Part shown: in pieces, positions 12,710 to 21,451 of the stretch
Position numbering within the stretch: the stretch's first letter is position 1
Layout of the letters: the number at the start of each line of letters is the position of its first letter
Source of the DNA: Pseudomonas coleopterorum
GTDB lineage: Bacteria > Pseudomonadota > Gammaproteobacteria > Pseudomonadales > Pseudomonadaceae
Length of the DNA: 64,000 nucleotides
Direction: 5' to 3'
NCBI RefSeq assembly: GCF_900105555.1
Contig: NZ_FNTZ01000001.1
Location: forward strand, 3,165,501 to 3,229,500
The notes under the pieces: model-generated
What the model saw: the letters and a program-made list of their open reading frames with translations, nothing else
Databases searched by the model: none
Told to the model about the DNA's origin: nothing
Position numbers and translations under genes: made by a program

Positions 12710-13852
12710 TCATAGCCAATTTCGGTAAAACTGCACCAGCGCCGTCGCAAGATCAGCTTGTGCGGCCTGTAGCGCGCACCATTGACGCGCGTGCGCGACC
12801 AGTTCCGGCCAGTGTTCGAGGGCCTCGCGCCACGCCGGGCCGATGTCGGCGCCCTCCACGCTCTGGTTCCAGGCCCGCCACAGTCCGCGCAGCGCCGCAT
12901 AGGCCGCGGGCGACAGGCCTTCGCCGTAGCGATCGAGGAACGCTTCGAGCTTTTCCCAGTGGGCGTATTCTTCCTGCACATAGATGTGCCAGACCATCGG
13001 CGCGGCGGCCCACTGGGCGCGAACGAAGGAATCTTCGCCGCGCACGGCATTGAAATCGCAGCACCACAGCAGCCGGTCATATTCGCTCTGGCGGACGAAC
13101 GGCAACACCTGGACCTTCAGGCTGCCTCGTTGCACCTGGCTGCCGACCTCCAGGGAAGCGTCGCCCAGCCATTGCCGTACATCGGCCAGCACTCGTCCTT
13201 CGGGGACCAGCAGATGGTTGCTGCGCGTATCGTCAGCCAGCGCGTCCAGCCATGAGGCCAGGCCGCTGTGCTCGTAGGCGAACAGGGACAGCAAGCGCGC
13301 CCCCGGTTCGGGCTCCACGCCCACTCCTGCGAGAAACGCCTGACGCGCCGCAGGATCGGCCTGGAAAGCCTCGCGCCGCTCGATCAGCCCGGCTTCGCGC
13401 AGCAGGCCACCGGTCCCCGTGGTGAAGCCGGGGAAGAAGAAGTACTTGCGCAGCCCGCCCGGCTGCGGCGACGGCAGGCCGTGGCAGCCATCGACCCAGG
13501 TTTCGGCGCTCAGGTAATCGAGGTTCAACCACAACGGTTTCGGGCTGCGGGCCGCCATCGCGTCGACGTATTCGGGCGGCAGCTTGCAGGCGAAGGCCCC
13601 CACCACTACGTCGGCGACCTCGGTCGCTTGCCATTCGCCACTCCAATGCCGGACTTCGACGCCGTCGTGCCACTGCTGCGCCTGCTCGGCGTTCGCCGCA
13701 GGCCACAGGCGGGCGAACGGCACCAGGTCGTCTACCCACAGACGAACCTGCATGCCGTGCTCGACCTGCAGCTGCCGGGCCAGGCGCCAAGTGATACCAA
13801 TGTCGCCGTAGTTGTCCACGACCGTACAGAAAACGTCCCAGGTGGCCTTCAT
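12710..13852 (-). CDS. earP: Protein-arginine rhamnosyltransferase EarP
   Basis: 380-residue GT-B glycosyltransferase that transfers rhamnose to Arg32 of EF-P. It starts MKATWDVFCTVVDNYGDIGITWRLARQL, carrying the catalytic Asp region VVDNYGDIG. The C-terminal nucleotide-sugar motif FVRQSEYDRLLWCCDFNAVRGEDSFVRAQWA has the conserved Arg-Gly-Glu-Asp-Ser that binds dTDP-rhamnose. The ATG at 13852 is favoured over one 12 bases upstream because GGAG sits 6 bases before it. It lies upstream of efp on the same strand. Confidence 0.95.
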   Translation of the reverse strand: MKATWDVFCTVVDNYGDIGITWRLARQLQVEHGMQVRLWVDDLVPFARLWPAANAEQAQQWHDGVEVRHWSGEWQATEVADVVVGAFACKLPPEYVDAMAARSPKPLWLNLDYLSAETWVDGCHGLPSPQPGGLRKYFFFPGFTTGTGGLLREAGLIERREAFQADPAARQAFLAGVGVEPEPGARLLSLFAYEHSGLASWLDALADDTRSNHLLVPEGRVLADVRQWLGDASLEVGSQVQRGSLKVQVLPFVRQSEYDRLLWCCDFNAVRGEDSFVRAQWAAAPMVWHIYVQEEYAHWEKLEAFLDRYGEGLSPAAYAALRGLWRAWNQSVEGADIGPAWREALEHWPELVAHARQWCALQAAQADLATALVQFYRNWL

Positions 13853-13974
13853 GGCTGACTCCAACGCAAACGGTTACACAAAGCGCGCTATTGTCCGCAT
13901 AAACACCGGCACACAGAAGCATTAAAGGCGGTTCGTGCGACAATCGTGCGCTCGCCCCAATCATCAGTCTGCCC

Positions 13975-14439
13975 ATGAACAAGCCTGCCCTTCTGCAATC
14001 GATCATCGAACGCCTGACCCTGGACCTGGATGTGGCCCAGCGGGCTGCCCAGACGGCCTACGAAACCGCCACCCACGAAGAGAGCGTGGCCGAGAACAGA
14101 TACGACACGCTGGGGCTGGAAGCGTCCTACCTGGCCACCGGACAGGCGCGGCGAATGGAGGAGATTCGCCAGGGGCTGGCGAAGTTTCGTGCGTTGCAGT
14201 TGCGTGATTTTCGGACGGGAATCGAGCTGGGCGCGCTGGTGACGCTGGAATCGGCAACTGGTGCGCGCCAGTGGTTTTTTCTAGGTCCGGATGCGGCGGG
14301 GTTGAAGCTTGAGTTCGAAGGCTGCCCGGTCATGGTCATCACCCCACGCTCGCCGCTGGGGCAAAGCCTGTTGGGCAAAGAGGTGGACGATGAGGTCAGC
14401 ATGGGCGGCAACGTTCAGGTCATCACCGAGGTGATTTGA
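13975..14439 (+). CDS. GreA/GreB-family transcription factor-like protein
   Basis: 154 residues. The N-terminal half is helical and resembles the Gre coiled coil (MNKPALLQSIIERLTLDLDVAQRAAQTAYETATHEESVAENRYDTLGLEASYLA). The C-terminal half is an FKBP-like Gre domain (IELGALVTLE ... FFLGPDAAGLKL ... VITPRSPLGQSLLGKEVDDEV). True GreA/GreB insert two acidic tip residues into the RNA polymerase secondary channel; the tip here is EERVAEN-like and partly retained as HEESVAEN. It is probably a Gre paralogue acting on RNA polymerase rather than the housekeeping GreA. Divergent from earP, 122 bp apart. Confidence 0.8.
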   Translation: MNKPALLQSIIERLTLDLDVAQRAAQTAYETATHEESVAENRYDTLGLEASYLATGQARRMEEIRQGLAKFRALQLRDFRTGIELGALVTLESATGARQWFFLGPDAAGLKLEFEGCPVMVITPRSPLGQSLLGKEVDDEVSMGGNVQVITEVI

Positions 14440-14455
14440 CGCATGGTGCAGGTCA

Positions 14456-14547
14456 TGTGGGAGCGGGCTCTGCCCGCGAAAGGCGCGACGCGGTTTGTCT
14501 GGTACACCGCGTATACCGCCGACGCGGCTTGCGCCGCTGCTACAGGG
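14456..14547. repeat. REP pair (REPIN-like)
   Basis: A head (GTGGGAGCGGGC, with hairpin GCGGGC-TCT-GCCCGC at 14463-14477) and an inverted second unit (GCGGC-TTGC-GCCGC then TGCTACAGG, 14524-14547) face each other in the gap between the Gre-like gene and gcd. This matches the doublet organisation of Pseudomonas REP sequences mobilised by RAYT transposases. No RAYT gene is in the window. Confidence 0.8.
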
Positions 14548-14559
14548 TGTAGCAGCGGC
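14533..14559. terminator. Strong hairpin at the 3' end of gcd
   Basis: A perfect 12-bp stem, GCCGCTGCTACA / TGTAGCAGCGGC with loop GGG, overlaps the right REP unit and ends 8 bp before the gcd stop codon on the minus strand. It could terminate gcd and the Gre-like transcript. No U-tract follows, so it may act as an RNA-stabilising REP hairpin instead. Confidence 0.6.
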
Positions 14560-14567
14560 TGTGAGGG

Positions 14568-16991
14568 TTACTTCTTGTCGGGTAGGGCGTAGGCGATCAC
14601 GTAGTCGCCGCGGTCTGGCGACTGGCGCGCGCCGCCGGCGGTGATGACCACGTACTGCTTGCCGGTCTTGGGCGAGACGAAGGTCATCGGGCCACCTTGG
14701 CTGCCAACCGGCAGACGGGCTTTCCAGGCCTCTTCACCGGTGGCCGAGTTGAACGCCCGCAGGTAGTAGTCCTGTGTACCGGCAATGAACACCAGGCCAC
14801 CTTGGGTCGACAGCGTGCCACCCAGCGTCGGCATGCCGATCGGCAGCGGCAGGTGCATCTTCACACCCAGCGGGCCGGTGTCTTCCACGGTGCCGACCGG
14901 TACTTGCCACGCGACTTTCTGAGTCTTCATGTCGATCGCGGTCAAGGTGCCGAATGGCGGCGCCTGGCACGGGATGCCGGCGATGGACAGGAAGCGGTTC
15001 TTGTTCACCGCATACGGCGTGCCCTTGAGCGGCACTGCACCCATGCCGGTGTTCAGCGCTTCGCCACCCGAAGAAGCCTTGGCATCCTTCTGCTGAGGCA
15101 CCATCTGCACCCACAGGCCCAAGCGCATATCATTGACGAAGATGAAGCCATGCACCGGGTCGGTCGACAAGCTGCCCCAGTTCATACCACCCAGGGAGCC
15201 CGGGAAGCTGAGCGACACGTCGGTGCCCGGCGCGGTGTACAGTCCTTCATAACGCATTTTCTTGAACGAGATGCGGCACAGCATCTGGTCGAACGGCGTG
15301 GCACCCCACATGTCCGATTCGCTCAGGTGTTGCGCGCCGATCTGCGGCATGCCCACCGACAGCGGCTGGGTCTTGGCATAGGGTTCGCCAGGAATGTCCG
15401 AGCCCTTGACCGGAATGTCCTGCACAGCGGTCAGCGGTTGACCCGTGGCGCGGTCCAGCACATAGATCTGCCCTGCCTTGGTGCCGATCACCACTGCTGG
15501 CACGCTGCTGCCGTCAGGCTTGGGGAAGTCCATCAAGGTGGGCTGCATCGGCAGGTCGAAGTCCCACAGATCGTTGTGCACGGTCTGATAGACCCACTTT
15601 TCCTCACCCGTGGTCGCGTTCAGCGCCAGGATCGAAGCACCGTAGCGGTGATCAAGCGCGGTCCGCTCGACACCGTAGATGTCGGTGGACGAGCTGCCCA
15701 TGGGCAGGAACACGGTGTTCATCTTCGGATCGTACGACATCGGCGCCCAGCTGTTGGGCGTGCTGCGTACATAGGTGTTGTCGCCAGTGGGCGCCTGCTT
15801 GTCCTCAGGGTTGCCCGGGTCGAAGGCCCAGCGCATCTCGCCGGTGATCACGTCGAAACCACGGATCACGCCACCGGGCATGTCGGCTTGCACGTTGTCG
15901 GCGACACGGCCGCCGACCACCACGGTAGTGCCCGCCATCAACGGCGCGGACGACAACTGATAGTAGGAATCCGGAACCTTGCCCAGGCCGGCTTTCAGGT
16001 CCACCTGGCCATTGTTGCCGAAACCCTGGCAGAACTCGCCGGTGTCGGCGTCCACGGCAATCAGGCGGGCATCGATGGTGTTGGTCAGCAGGCGACGCTG
16101 GCAGTTGGCGCCGGGTGCGACCGACACCGCCTTGACCGGCGTGTTGCCTTCACTGGACTCAACCACCGGGCTGCTGGCATCGAAATACGCCAGGCCACGG
16201 CAACGCTGCCAGACCGCAGCCTGGGCATTGATCTCGTTCTTCCACAGCTCTTTGCCGGTGTCGGCATTCAGGGCGATGATGTTGTTGTGCGGGGTGCACA
16301 CGAACACCTTGTCACCCACCTGCAACGGTGTGGCCTGATCTTCGGCGCCGTTGCCGTTGCTGATGGCAACGTCACCGGTGTGGTAGGTCCAGGCCGGTAC
16401 CAGGCTGGCGACGTTGTCGCGGTTGATCTGGTCCAGGGCCGCGAAGCGATTGCCGCCTTCGTCGTTGCCGTAATGGGCCCAGTCTTTCTGCGCATTGGCC
16501 GGGTTGACCTGGGTCAGGCCGGGGCCTTCACCGGTCGGCGCGACCGAAGGGTGTGGCACGAACATGCCGGCGCCGCCAGCAACCACCGCCACCGCCAGCA
16601 CGGCGCCGAGCACATAGCCAGCGCGGCCGCCGCTGAGGCCATTGGCCCGACGCAAGGTCGGATAGGCCAACGCCACCACCAGGCTCAGCACCGCCGGAGC
16701 GAACAGACGGGAGATTTGCGGCCAAAAGTTCAGACCGGCATCGACCAGGGCCCAGATCACCGACAGCACCATGACCGCGGCAAACAGCCAGGCGCCCAGC
16801 AGGCGCGACTTGAACAGGGCGATGGCGGCGACGGTCATGCCCAGACCGGCCAGCAGGAAGTACCAGCTTCCACCGAGCGCGGCAAGGTAGCCACCGCCAG
16901 CAAGATAGAGCAGTCCGAATACGAGTACGCCCAAGGCAGCGACCCAGATGGGCCAACGGCGCACCGCTGGCGAAGGTTGAGGCTTAGTCAT
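14568..16991 (-). CDS. gcd: Membrane-bound PQQ-dependent glucose dehydrogenase (Gcd-type)
   Basis: 807-residue quinoprotein oxidising glucose to gluconate on the periplasmic face and passing electrons to ubiquinone. The N-terminus has about five transmembrane helices (residues about 12-145). An eight-bladed propeller follows, with FVCTPHNNIIALNADTG, WQRCRGLAYFD, GGRVADNVQADMPGGVIRGFDVITGEMRWAFDPGNPED, RSTPNSWAPMSYDPKMNTVFLPMGSSSTDIYG and DLWDFDLPMQPTL. The CRGLAYFD and VPDSYYQLSSAP signatures favour glucose over quinate/shikimate dehydrogenase. The start at 16991 is chosen for MTKPQPSPAVRRWPIWVAALG; an in-frame ATG 38 codons upstream leads a non-homologous stretch. PQQ genes are not in the window. 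Confidence 0.9.
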   Translation of the reverse strand: MTKPQPSPAVRRWPIWVAALGVLVFGLLYLAGGGYLAALGGSWYFLLAGLGMTVAAIALFKSRLLGAWLFAAVMVLSVIWALVDAGLNFWPQISRLFAPAVLSLVVALAYPTLRRANGLSGGRAGYVLGAVLAVAVVAGGAGMFVPHPSVAPTGEGPGLTQVNPANAQKDWAHYGNDEGGNRFAALDQINRDNVASLVPAWTYHTGDVAISNGNGAEDQATPLQVGDKVFVCTPHNNIIALNADTGKELWKNEINAQAAVWQRCRGLAYFDASSPVVESSEGNTPVKAVSVAPGANCQRRLLTNTIDARLIAVDADTGEFCQGFGNNGQVDLKAGLGKVPDSYYQLSSAPLMAGTTVVVGGRVADNVQADMPGGVIRGFDVITGEMRWAFDPGNPEDKQAPTGDNTYVRSTPNSWAPMSYDPKMNTVFLPMGSSSTDIYGVERTALDHRYGASILALNATTGEEKWVYQTVHNDLWDFDLPMQPTLMDFPKPDGSSVPAVVIGTKAGQIYVLDRATGQPLTAVQDIPVKGSDIPGEPYAKTQPLSVGMPQIGAQHLSESDMWGATPFDQMLCRISFKKMRYEGLYTAPGTDVSLSFPGSLGGMNWGSLSTDPVHGFIFVNDMRLGLWVQMVPQQKDAKASSGGEALNTGMGAVPLKGTPYAVNKNRFLSIAGIPCQAPPFGTLTAIDMKTQKVAWQVPVGTVEDTGPLGVKMHLPLPIGMPTLGGTLSTQGGLVFIAGTQDYYLRAFNSATGEEAWKARLPVGSQGGPMTFVSPKTGKQYVVITAGGARQSPDRGDYVIAYALPDKK

Positions 16992-17153
16992 GTTGCATGA
17001 TCCTGTTGACGCATGAACGTTTCTGGAAGGTCGAACACAGTGTAGGCAAGCCTGTACGACACGCTTGTCAGGACACGATGGGTGACGTGGTTCCACGACC
17101 TGCACGGCCTCCCGTCAAAGCTCCCGGCAGGGAAACGGGTGCCGCCACAGCAT

Positions 17154-17167
17154 TAACTAATTAGTTA
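17154..17167. promoter_or_regulatory. Perfect 14-bp palindrome upstream of gcd
   Basis: TAACTAATTAGTTA is a perfect AT-rich palindrome, 163 bp upstream of the gcd start and 120 bp past the end of the SleB-type hydrolase gene on the same strand. Its form resembles operators of small dimeric repressors. No regulator gene lies beside it, so its factor is unknown. Confidence 0.45.
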
Positions 17168-17286
17168 GTTACGCAACGATATCAAAAAAATCCTGCAGCT
17201 GCGACAAATCGCCATAGCGCAGCGCGGTGAAACACTGTTGCACGGACGGTAATACTGACCAGGTTTTGTCGAGACAACAGCCAGGC

Positions 17287-17712
17287 TCAGGCCACGTTCT
17301 TGAAGAAGGCATGACGACCCAGCACCACGGTGCGGGTAGCGTCCTTTGTCCAGGCTGGCGGTGGGGAGAGGTGCGTGGCGTGGTAATGGGTGGCGCCGCC
17401 AGTGGGGTCTGCCACCTGGCCGGCCACCACCTGTTCGGCCACTGCCAGGGCTTGCGCCAACTGCGCCGAAGGAATGGGACGAGCGCCGCTGACATAGGGG
17501 TAATTGGGATCGCGAAGGTTCCAACAGCTGAACTGCCAGGGCTTGCGACACACGCCGATGTAGCCCTCGCCCCACCATGACCGTGGCTGGGCGTCCTGCA
17601 CGCGGTTGCGGATGACCCAGGCCACCGCGATTTGTCCGCGGATACCTTCGCCACGGGCTTCACCCCATAACGTTCGCGCAACGACATCGTGTACCTGCTG
17701 AATGTGTGTCAT
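17287..17712 (-). CDS. Cell wall hydrolase, SleB family
   Basis: 141-residue lytic domain of the spore-cortex-lytic-enzyme SleB type, which in Gram-negatives acts on peptidoglycan. It shows VVARTLWGEARGEGIRGQIAVAWVIRNRV with the catalytic Glu in GEARGEG, then CRKPWQFSCWN and GATHYHATHLSPPPAW. The start is the ATG at 17712 because the domain begins at once (MTHIQQVHDVVARTLWGE); the frame is open further upstream but not homologous. No signal peptide is visible with this start, as in phage-derived relatives, so the route of export is unclear. Confidence 0.85.
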   Translation of the reverse strand: MTHIQQVHDVVARTLWGEARGEGIRGQIAVAWVIRNRVQDAQPRSWWGEGYIGVCRKPWQFSCWNLRDPNYPYVSGARPIPSAQLAQALAVAEQVVAGQVADPTGGATHYHATHLSPPPAWTKDATRTVVLGRHAFFKNVA

Positions 17713-17945
17713 GGTGATCTCTGCTGATGAGCGGTCGGGCGTGGCCAGATTGCGGAGCTGCGCAGGGGTTTGCCAGCCGGCAACGATTCCCCATCGGCAG
17801 CGGCGTGGCGGTAGTTTCCTGATCCGAAGAAAGCAGCCCAAGGCTTGAGACTTGGCGGTATTGGCTCTACAAATGACAGACCCAGCCTTCGCCGCACACT
17901 CACCAGCCCCTCGATCGCCCATGCCACCACGGAGGCCCGTTACCG

Positions 17946-20060
17946 ATGCACGCACCTGACGACGACCTGGACATCGGAACCCGCACTTCCGATTGGGGAT
18001 TGAGCCGTCTGCATGCCGCGACGTCGGTCAGGTGGGTGGCCAAGCTATTGGCCTGGGTGGCGCTGCTCATCGGTGCCGCAGCGCTGTGCGAATACGGGCT
18101 GGGTCGACCCCTGCTCGATCATTTGGCGCCAGCCCTCACGGGGATGTCGCCACTGACGGCCATGGCCCTTGCCGCGCTGGCGCTTTCCTGCCTGCTGGGA
18201 CGGCGGGCGCGCCCCAGTTGGCTGCTCGCCGGAGTCGCCGCGTGCATCGCCTTCGCCTTGCTGGGCGCGCATTTGCTCATTGGTCAGGACGTTTTCAGCG
18301 GTCCGGTGAACGCGTGGTTGTTTGCGCCTTCGCCGCTCGTCCACGGCAGCGTTTCCCCGGCCACGGCGAGCTGTCTGGCCCTGCTGAGCGTGGCGCGCAT
18401 GGCGCAACTCGCCGGTCGACACAAAGTCTGCGATGTCCTCGCCCTGCTCGCCTTCGCCGTGGCCGGCATTGGCCTGCTGGGTTATGCCTACGGCGTGAAG
18501 GACCTGTACTCGGTGCTGCTGTTCAACGCCATGGCGGTCCACACCGCCTTGGCGCTGGTGTGTCTGGCAGTGTCGATGATGCTGTTCCAGGCCGACCAGG
18601 GCTGGTTGAACGTGGTGACGCTGAGCAATCGCGCCGGCGCCGCGACCCGCCGACAGTTGCTGCTGACCGCCATTCTGCCAGTCATCGGCTGGCTGCTGCT
18701 GTCGGCCGTCAACGCCCGTGCCATCGGTGCGCCTGCCGCACTGGCCCTGGTAGTGGCAACGGTGTTCATGCCGCTGGTGATTCTGATCATCAAGGATGGC
18801 CGAGTAACTGCTCGACTGGACCTTCAACGGCACAAGCAGCGGCGACTGGAAACCACCATCAGGCAGCGTCTGGAGCTGGAACTGGACGAGAAGCGGGCGG
18901 AGCTGGAACAGGAATCGGCGCAACGCATCGTCGCCGAACAGGCAATGAACCGCGCCCAGCGCCTGGACGCAGTGGGCCAATTGACGGGCGGCATCGCTCA
19001 TGATTTCAACAACCTGCTGATGGGCGTTTCAGGCAATCTCGAATTGCTCCATCGCCACGTCGTAAGCGATCCCAAGGCGCTGAAGTACGTGACACGGGCC
19101 ACCCTGTCGACCGAAAAGGGCATTCGCCTGACCGGGCAATTGCTGGCCTTCTCACGCACGCAACGCCTGAACGTATCGGCGGTGAATCTCGCCGATAGCG
19201 TCAACGCTGCCTTCGAACTGGTGGGTAACGCACTGGGCCCTGACATCAACATCGACATGCAGACGCCGAACCGTCATCTGTTCGTCAGCACCGACCCATT
19301 ACAACTGGAGATGGCCATCCTCAACCTGGCCCTGAACGCCCGAGATGCCATGCCCGATGGCGGCTGGTTCACCGTCAAGTGCTCCCCCACCGAGCCGTCG
19401 AGCACGCCGCCCACGGTATCGATTCACGTCAGCGACAGCGGCACGGGCATGTCGCCCGAGGTGCTGGCCAAGGCCTGTGAACCCTTTTTCACCACCAAGG
19501 AATCCGGCCGCGGCACCGGCCTGGGTCTGGCCCAGGTCTATGGCCTGTGCCGTCAATGCGGCGGGGATCTGAGGATCACCAGTGAGTTGGGCCAGGGCTC
19601 GACCTTCGAACTCGTGCTGCCCGCGGCCGAACGGCCGCAGGTGCCCCCGCGCGGCGAGGTGCAGCCCATGACCACTGCGCCAGCGATACCCTTCGCCCGG
19701 CCGGTGCTGGTCGTCGACGATGATGATGCGGTACGCACGGTGCTGGTCGATGACCTGCGCGCCCGCGGCTACCAAGTGATCGACGTCGACCGCGGCAGCA
19801 AGGCATTGGCGCTGCTGGGCAACACCCGCTTCGCGGTGGCCGTCATCGATTTTCTGATGCCGGAGATGAACGGCGCCGAGCTGGCGCGCAAGGCCCGCCA
19901 ATTCGTTCCGCAGTTACCGATCATTTTCATCAGCGGCTACGCCGACACCCTCGCGCTCGACGCCATCGCCGGTGCCGTGGTGCTGCGCAAACCGTTCGAA
20001 CTTGCCGAGCTGGATCGATTGGTCAGGGAGTTGGCCGACACAACTCAGCCAGTCACCTGA
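17946..20060 (+). CDS. Hybrid sensor histidine kinase / response regulator
   Basis: 704 residues. The N-terminal membrane module (about residues 25-290) has roughly eight hydrophobic helices and no extracytoplasmic sensor domain of known type. A short coiled coil (about 295-335) leads to the HisKA region with IAHDFNNLLMGVSGNLELL (phospho-His near 350). The HATPase has NLALNARDAM (about 460), DSGTGM (about 497) and GRGTGLGLAQVYGL (about 522). A C-terminal receiver has VLVVDDDDAVRTVL, phospho-acceptor Asp635 in VIDFLMPEMNG, and the KPF motif near 682. The receiver carries no output domain, so a separate phosphotransfer partner is implied. The signal is unknown. Confidence 0.93.
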   Translation: MHAPDDDLDIGTRTSDWGLSRLHAATSVRWVAKLLAWVALLIGAAALCEYGLGRPLLDHLAPALTGMSPLTAMALAALALSCLLGRRARPSWLLAGVAACIAFALLGAHLLIGQDVFSGPVNAWLFAPSPLVHGSVSPATASCLALLSVARMAQLAGRHKVCDVLALLAFAVAGIGLLGYAYGVKDLYSVLLFNAMAVHTALALVCLAVSMMLFQADQGWLNVVTLSNRAGAATRRQLLLTAILPVIGWLLLSAVNARAIGAPAALALVVATVFMPLVILIIKDGRVTARLDLQRHKQRRLETTIRQRLELELDEKRAELEQESAQRIVAEQAMNRAQRLDAVGQLTGGIAHDFNNLLMGVSGNLELLHRHVVSDPKALKYVTRATLSTEKGIRLTGQLLAFSRTQRLNVSAVNLADSVNAAFELVGNALGPDINIDMQTPNRHLFVSTDPLQLEMAILNLALNARDAMPDGGWFTVKCSPTEPSSTPPTVSIHVSDSGTGMSPEVLAKACEPFFTTKESGRGTGLGLAQVYGLCRQCGGDLRITSELGQGSTFELVLPAAERPQVPPRGEVQPMTTAPAIPFARPVLVVDDDDAVRTVLVDDLRARGYQVIDVDRGSKALALLGNTRFAVAVIDFLMPEMNGAELARKARQFVPQLPIIFISGYADTLALDAIAGAVVLRKPFELAELDRLVRELADTTQPVT

Positions 20061-20247
20061 TTTTGCTGGGTGTAGGCGCGCCTCGACACGTCAAGTAGAC
20101 GGGTTCTGCAAGAACGTCGAACGCTCATTTTCAAAAAAATCGGAACCTTCGGCACAACCGGGCGCCCTAATCACAGCGTACGTACCATGCATACGCCATG
20201 GCTGCCTCTTGGGTCTGAGCCAGACCGTCCATCACGGAGATTTTGAA

Positions 20248-20709
20248 ATGACCGACGCTCATAAAGAAACGATCAAGGTACTCAACGACCTCATCGAGAC
20301 ATCGAAAGATGGTGAGGCTGGTTTCAAGGATCTCGCCGAGAACACCAAAAACGCCGAACTCAAAGGCGTCTTCACCACCGCTGCTGCCGACACCGCTTCC
20401 GGCGCTGCCGAGCTGCAAGCCTACGTCCGTCAACTGGGTGGCGAAGCTGAAACCACCACCAGCGTCGCTGGCGATCTGCACCGTCGTTGGGTCGACCTGA
20501 AGTCGGCCATCACCGGTAAAGACGATGTTGCCCTGCTCAACGAAGCCGAGCGTGGCGAAGACGTTGCCAAGAAGAGCTACACCAAGGCTCTGGAAAACAA
20601 GGATGTGACCCCCGAGGCACACGCCCTGATCCAGAAGCAATTCGAAGGCGTAATGCGCAACCATGACAAGATCAAGGCCCTGCGTGACGCAGCTCGCGCT
20701 CAGAAATGA
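20248..20709 (+). CDS. PA2169-family four-helix-bundle protein (DUF2383)
   Basis: 153-residue helical protein starting MTDAHKETIKVLNDLIETSKDGEAGFKDLAENTKN, typical of the ferritin-like PA2169/DUF2383 family of Pseudomonas stress-associated proteins. It includes WVDLKSAITGKDDVALLNEAERGEDVAKKSYTKAL. The ATG at 20248 follows GGAG at normal spacing. A strong terminator follows, so it is probably transcribed alone from a promoter in the 187-bp gap after the kinase gene. The biochemical function is not established; ferroxidase-type metal residues are not evident. Confidence 0.88.
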   Translation: MTDAHKETIKVLNDLIETSKDGEAGFKDLAENTKNAELKGVFTTAAADTASGAAELQAYVRQLGGEAETTTSVAGDLHRRWVDLKSAITGKDDVALLNEAERGEDVAKKSYTKALENKDVTPEAHALIQKQFEGVMRNHDKIKALRDAARAQK

Positions 20710-20717
20710 GTGAAGGG

Positions 20718-20752
20718 CTTGGGCGGCTGCCAAGGCCGCCCGAGCCGTGCTT
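20718..20752 (+). terminator. Rho-independent terminator after the PA2169-family gene
   Basis: The 10-bp stem CTTGGGCGGC / GCCGCCCGAG (one G-T pair) with loop TGCCAAG is followed by CCGTGCTTTT, a classic intrinsic terminator 8 bp after the stop codon. Confidence 0.85.
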
Positions 20753-20803
20753 TTCCCGCCACGTCCCCCGCCTCGACAACACCCCTGCCCTCGCGCGACT
20801 TAC

Positions 20804-21451
20804 TCAACGTATCACGTAGCCTGCAACTGGGGCCGGTACCTTGACGTCACCCTGAAAGCGACGCCATTCCTTCTCGATTTCCTTGTAACCCATGAACACG
20901 CTCACACGCTTGGCATCGGCCAGGTCGCTGTTGGTCAGGTTTTGGGTGTAGTGCGTGGGCACGAACGCCACTGTCATACCGACCACGGAGCCGTCTTTGC
21001 CATACACCGGCCCGCCGGACATGCCTACGGCGCTGGGACCATCATGGATGGAATAGAGCACGCCATCATTGAGGTTCTGGAGCAGCAGCTTGCCTTCCTT
21101 CACCTGACCACTGCCTTTGACGGGCATCAGCAAAGGGCTGAAACCCACAGCGGTGACGCTTTCGCCAACTGTTGCCTGACGCCAGTGCGGCGCCGAAGTG
21201 GCTTTGCGCTTGATGAAGACCACGTCGCCGCGACCGCGGTACGCGACATCACTCAGATAAGGCGTGTGTTTGGCGGAAACTGCATAGTCCTCGTTCCATT
21301 GCACGGCCGAGGCTTGATACAGAAGAGGGGCGGGAAGACTGGAGGTGACCATGAAAGCGTCTTTGTAGGCAGCATCGCTTACAAAGGGAGTCGGGATGCC
21401 ATTACAGCCGGAAAGAAGCAGGCCGAGGGTCAGGCAGATAGATCGATTCAT
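20804..21451 (-). CDS. Lipoprotein trypsin-like serine protease
   Basis: 215 residues. MNRSICLTLGLLLSGC is a lipoprotein signal with lipobox LLSGC (Cys16), so the product is membrane-anchored. A chymotrypsin-fold protease is suggested by candidate triad residues in order: His in VSAKHTPYL, Asp in RGRGDVVFIK, and Ser in VGMSGGPVYGKDG, the typical GxSGGP nucleophile motif. The start at 21451 is chosen for the compact lipobox; an ATG 8 codons upstream would disturb the signal. Substrate unknown. The gene is isolated, with a 477-bp gap upstream. Confidence 0.8.
   Translation of the reverse strand: MNRSICLTLGLLLSGCNGIPTPFVSDAAYKDAFMVTSSLPAPLLYQASAVQWNEDYAVSAKHTPYLSDVAYRGRGDVVFIKRKATSAPHWRQATVGESVTAVGFSPLLMPVKGSGQVKEGKLLLQNLNDGVLYSIHDGPSAVGMSGGPVYGKDGSVVGMTVAFVPTHYTQNLTNSDLADAKRVSVFMGYKEIEKEWRRFQGDVKVPAPVAGYVIR

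Noticed and set aside
14697..17000. Very long open frame on the plus strand opposite gcd
   Set aside because: It mirrors the third-codon GC bias of gcd, is His/Arg/Gln-rich without domains and has no RBS; an antisense artefact.
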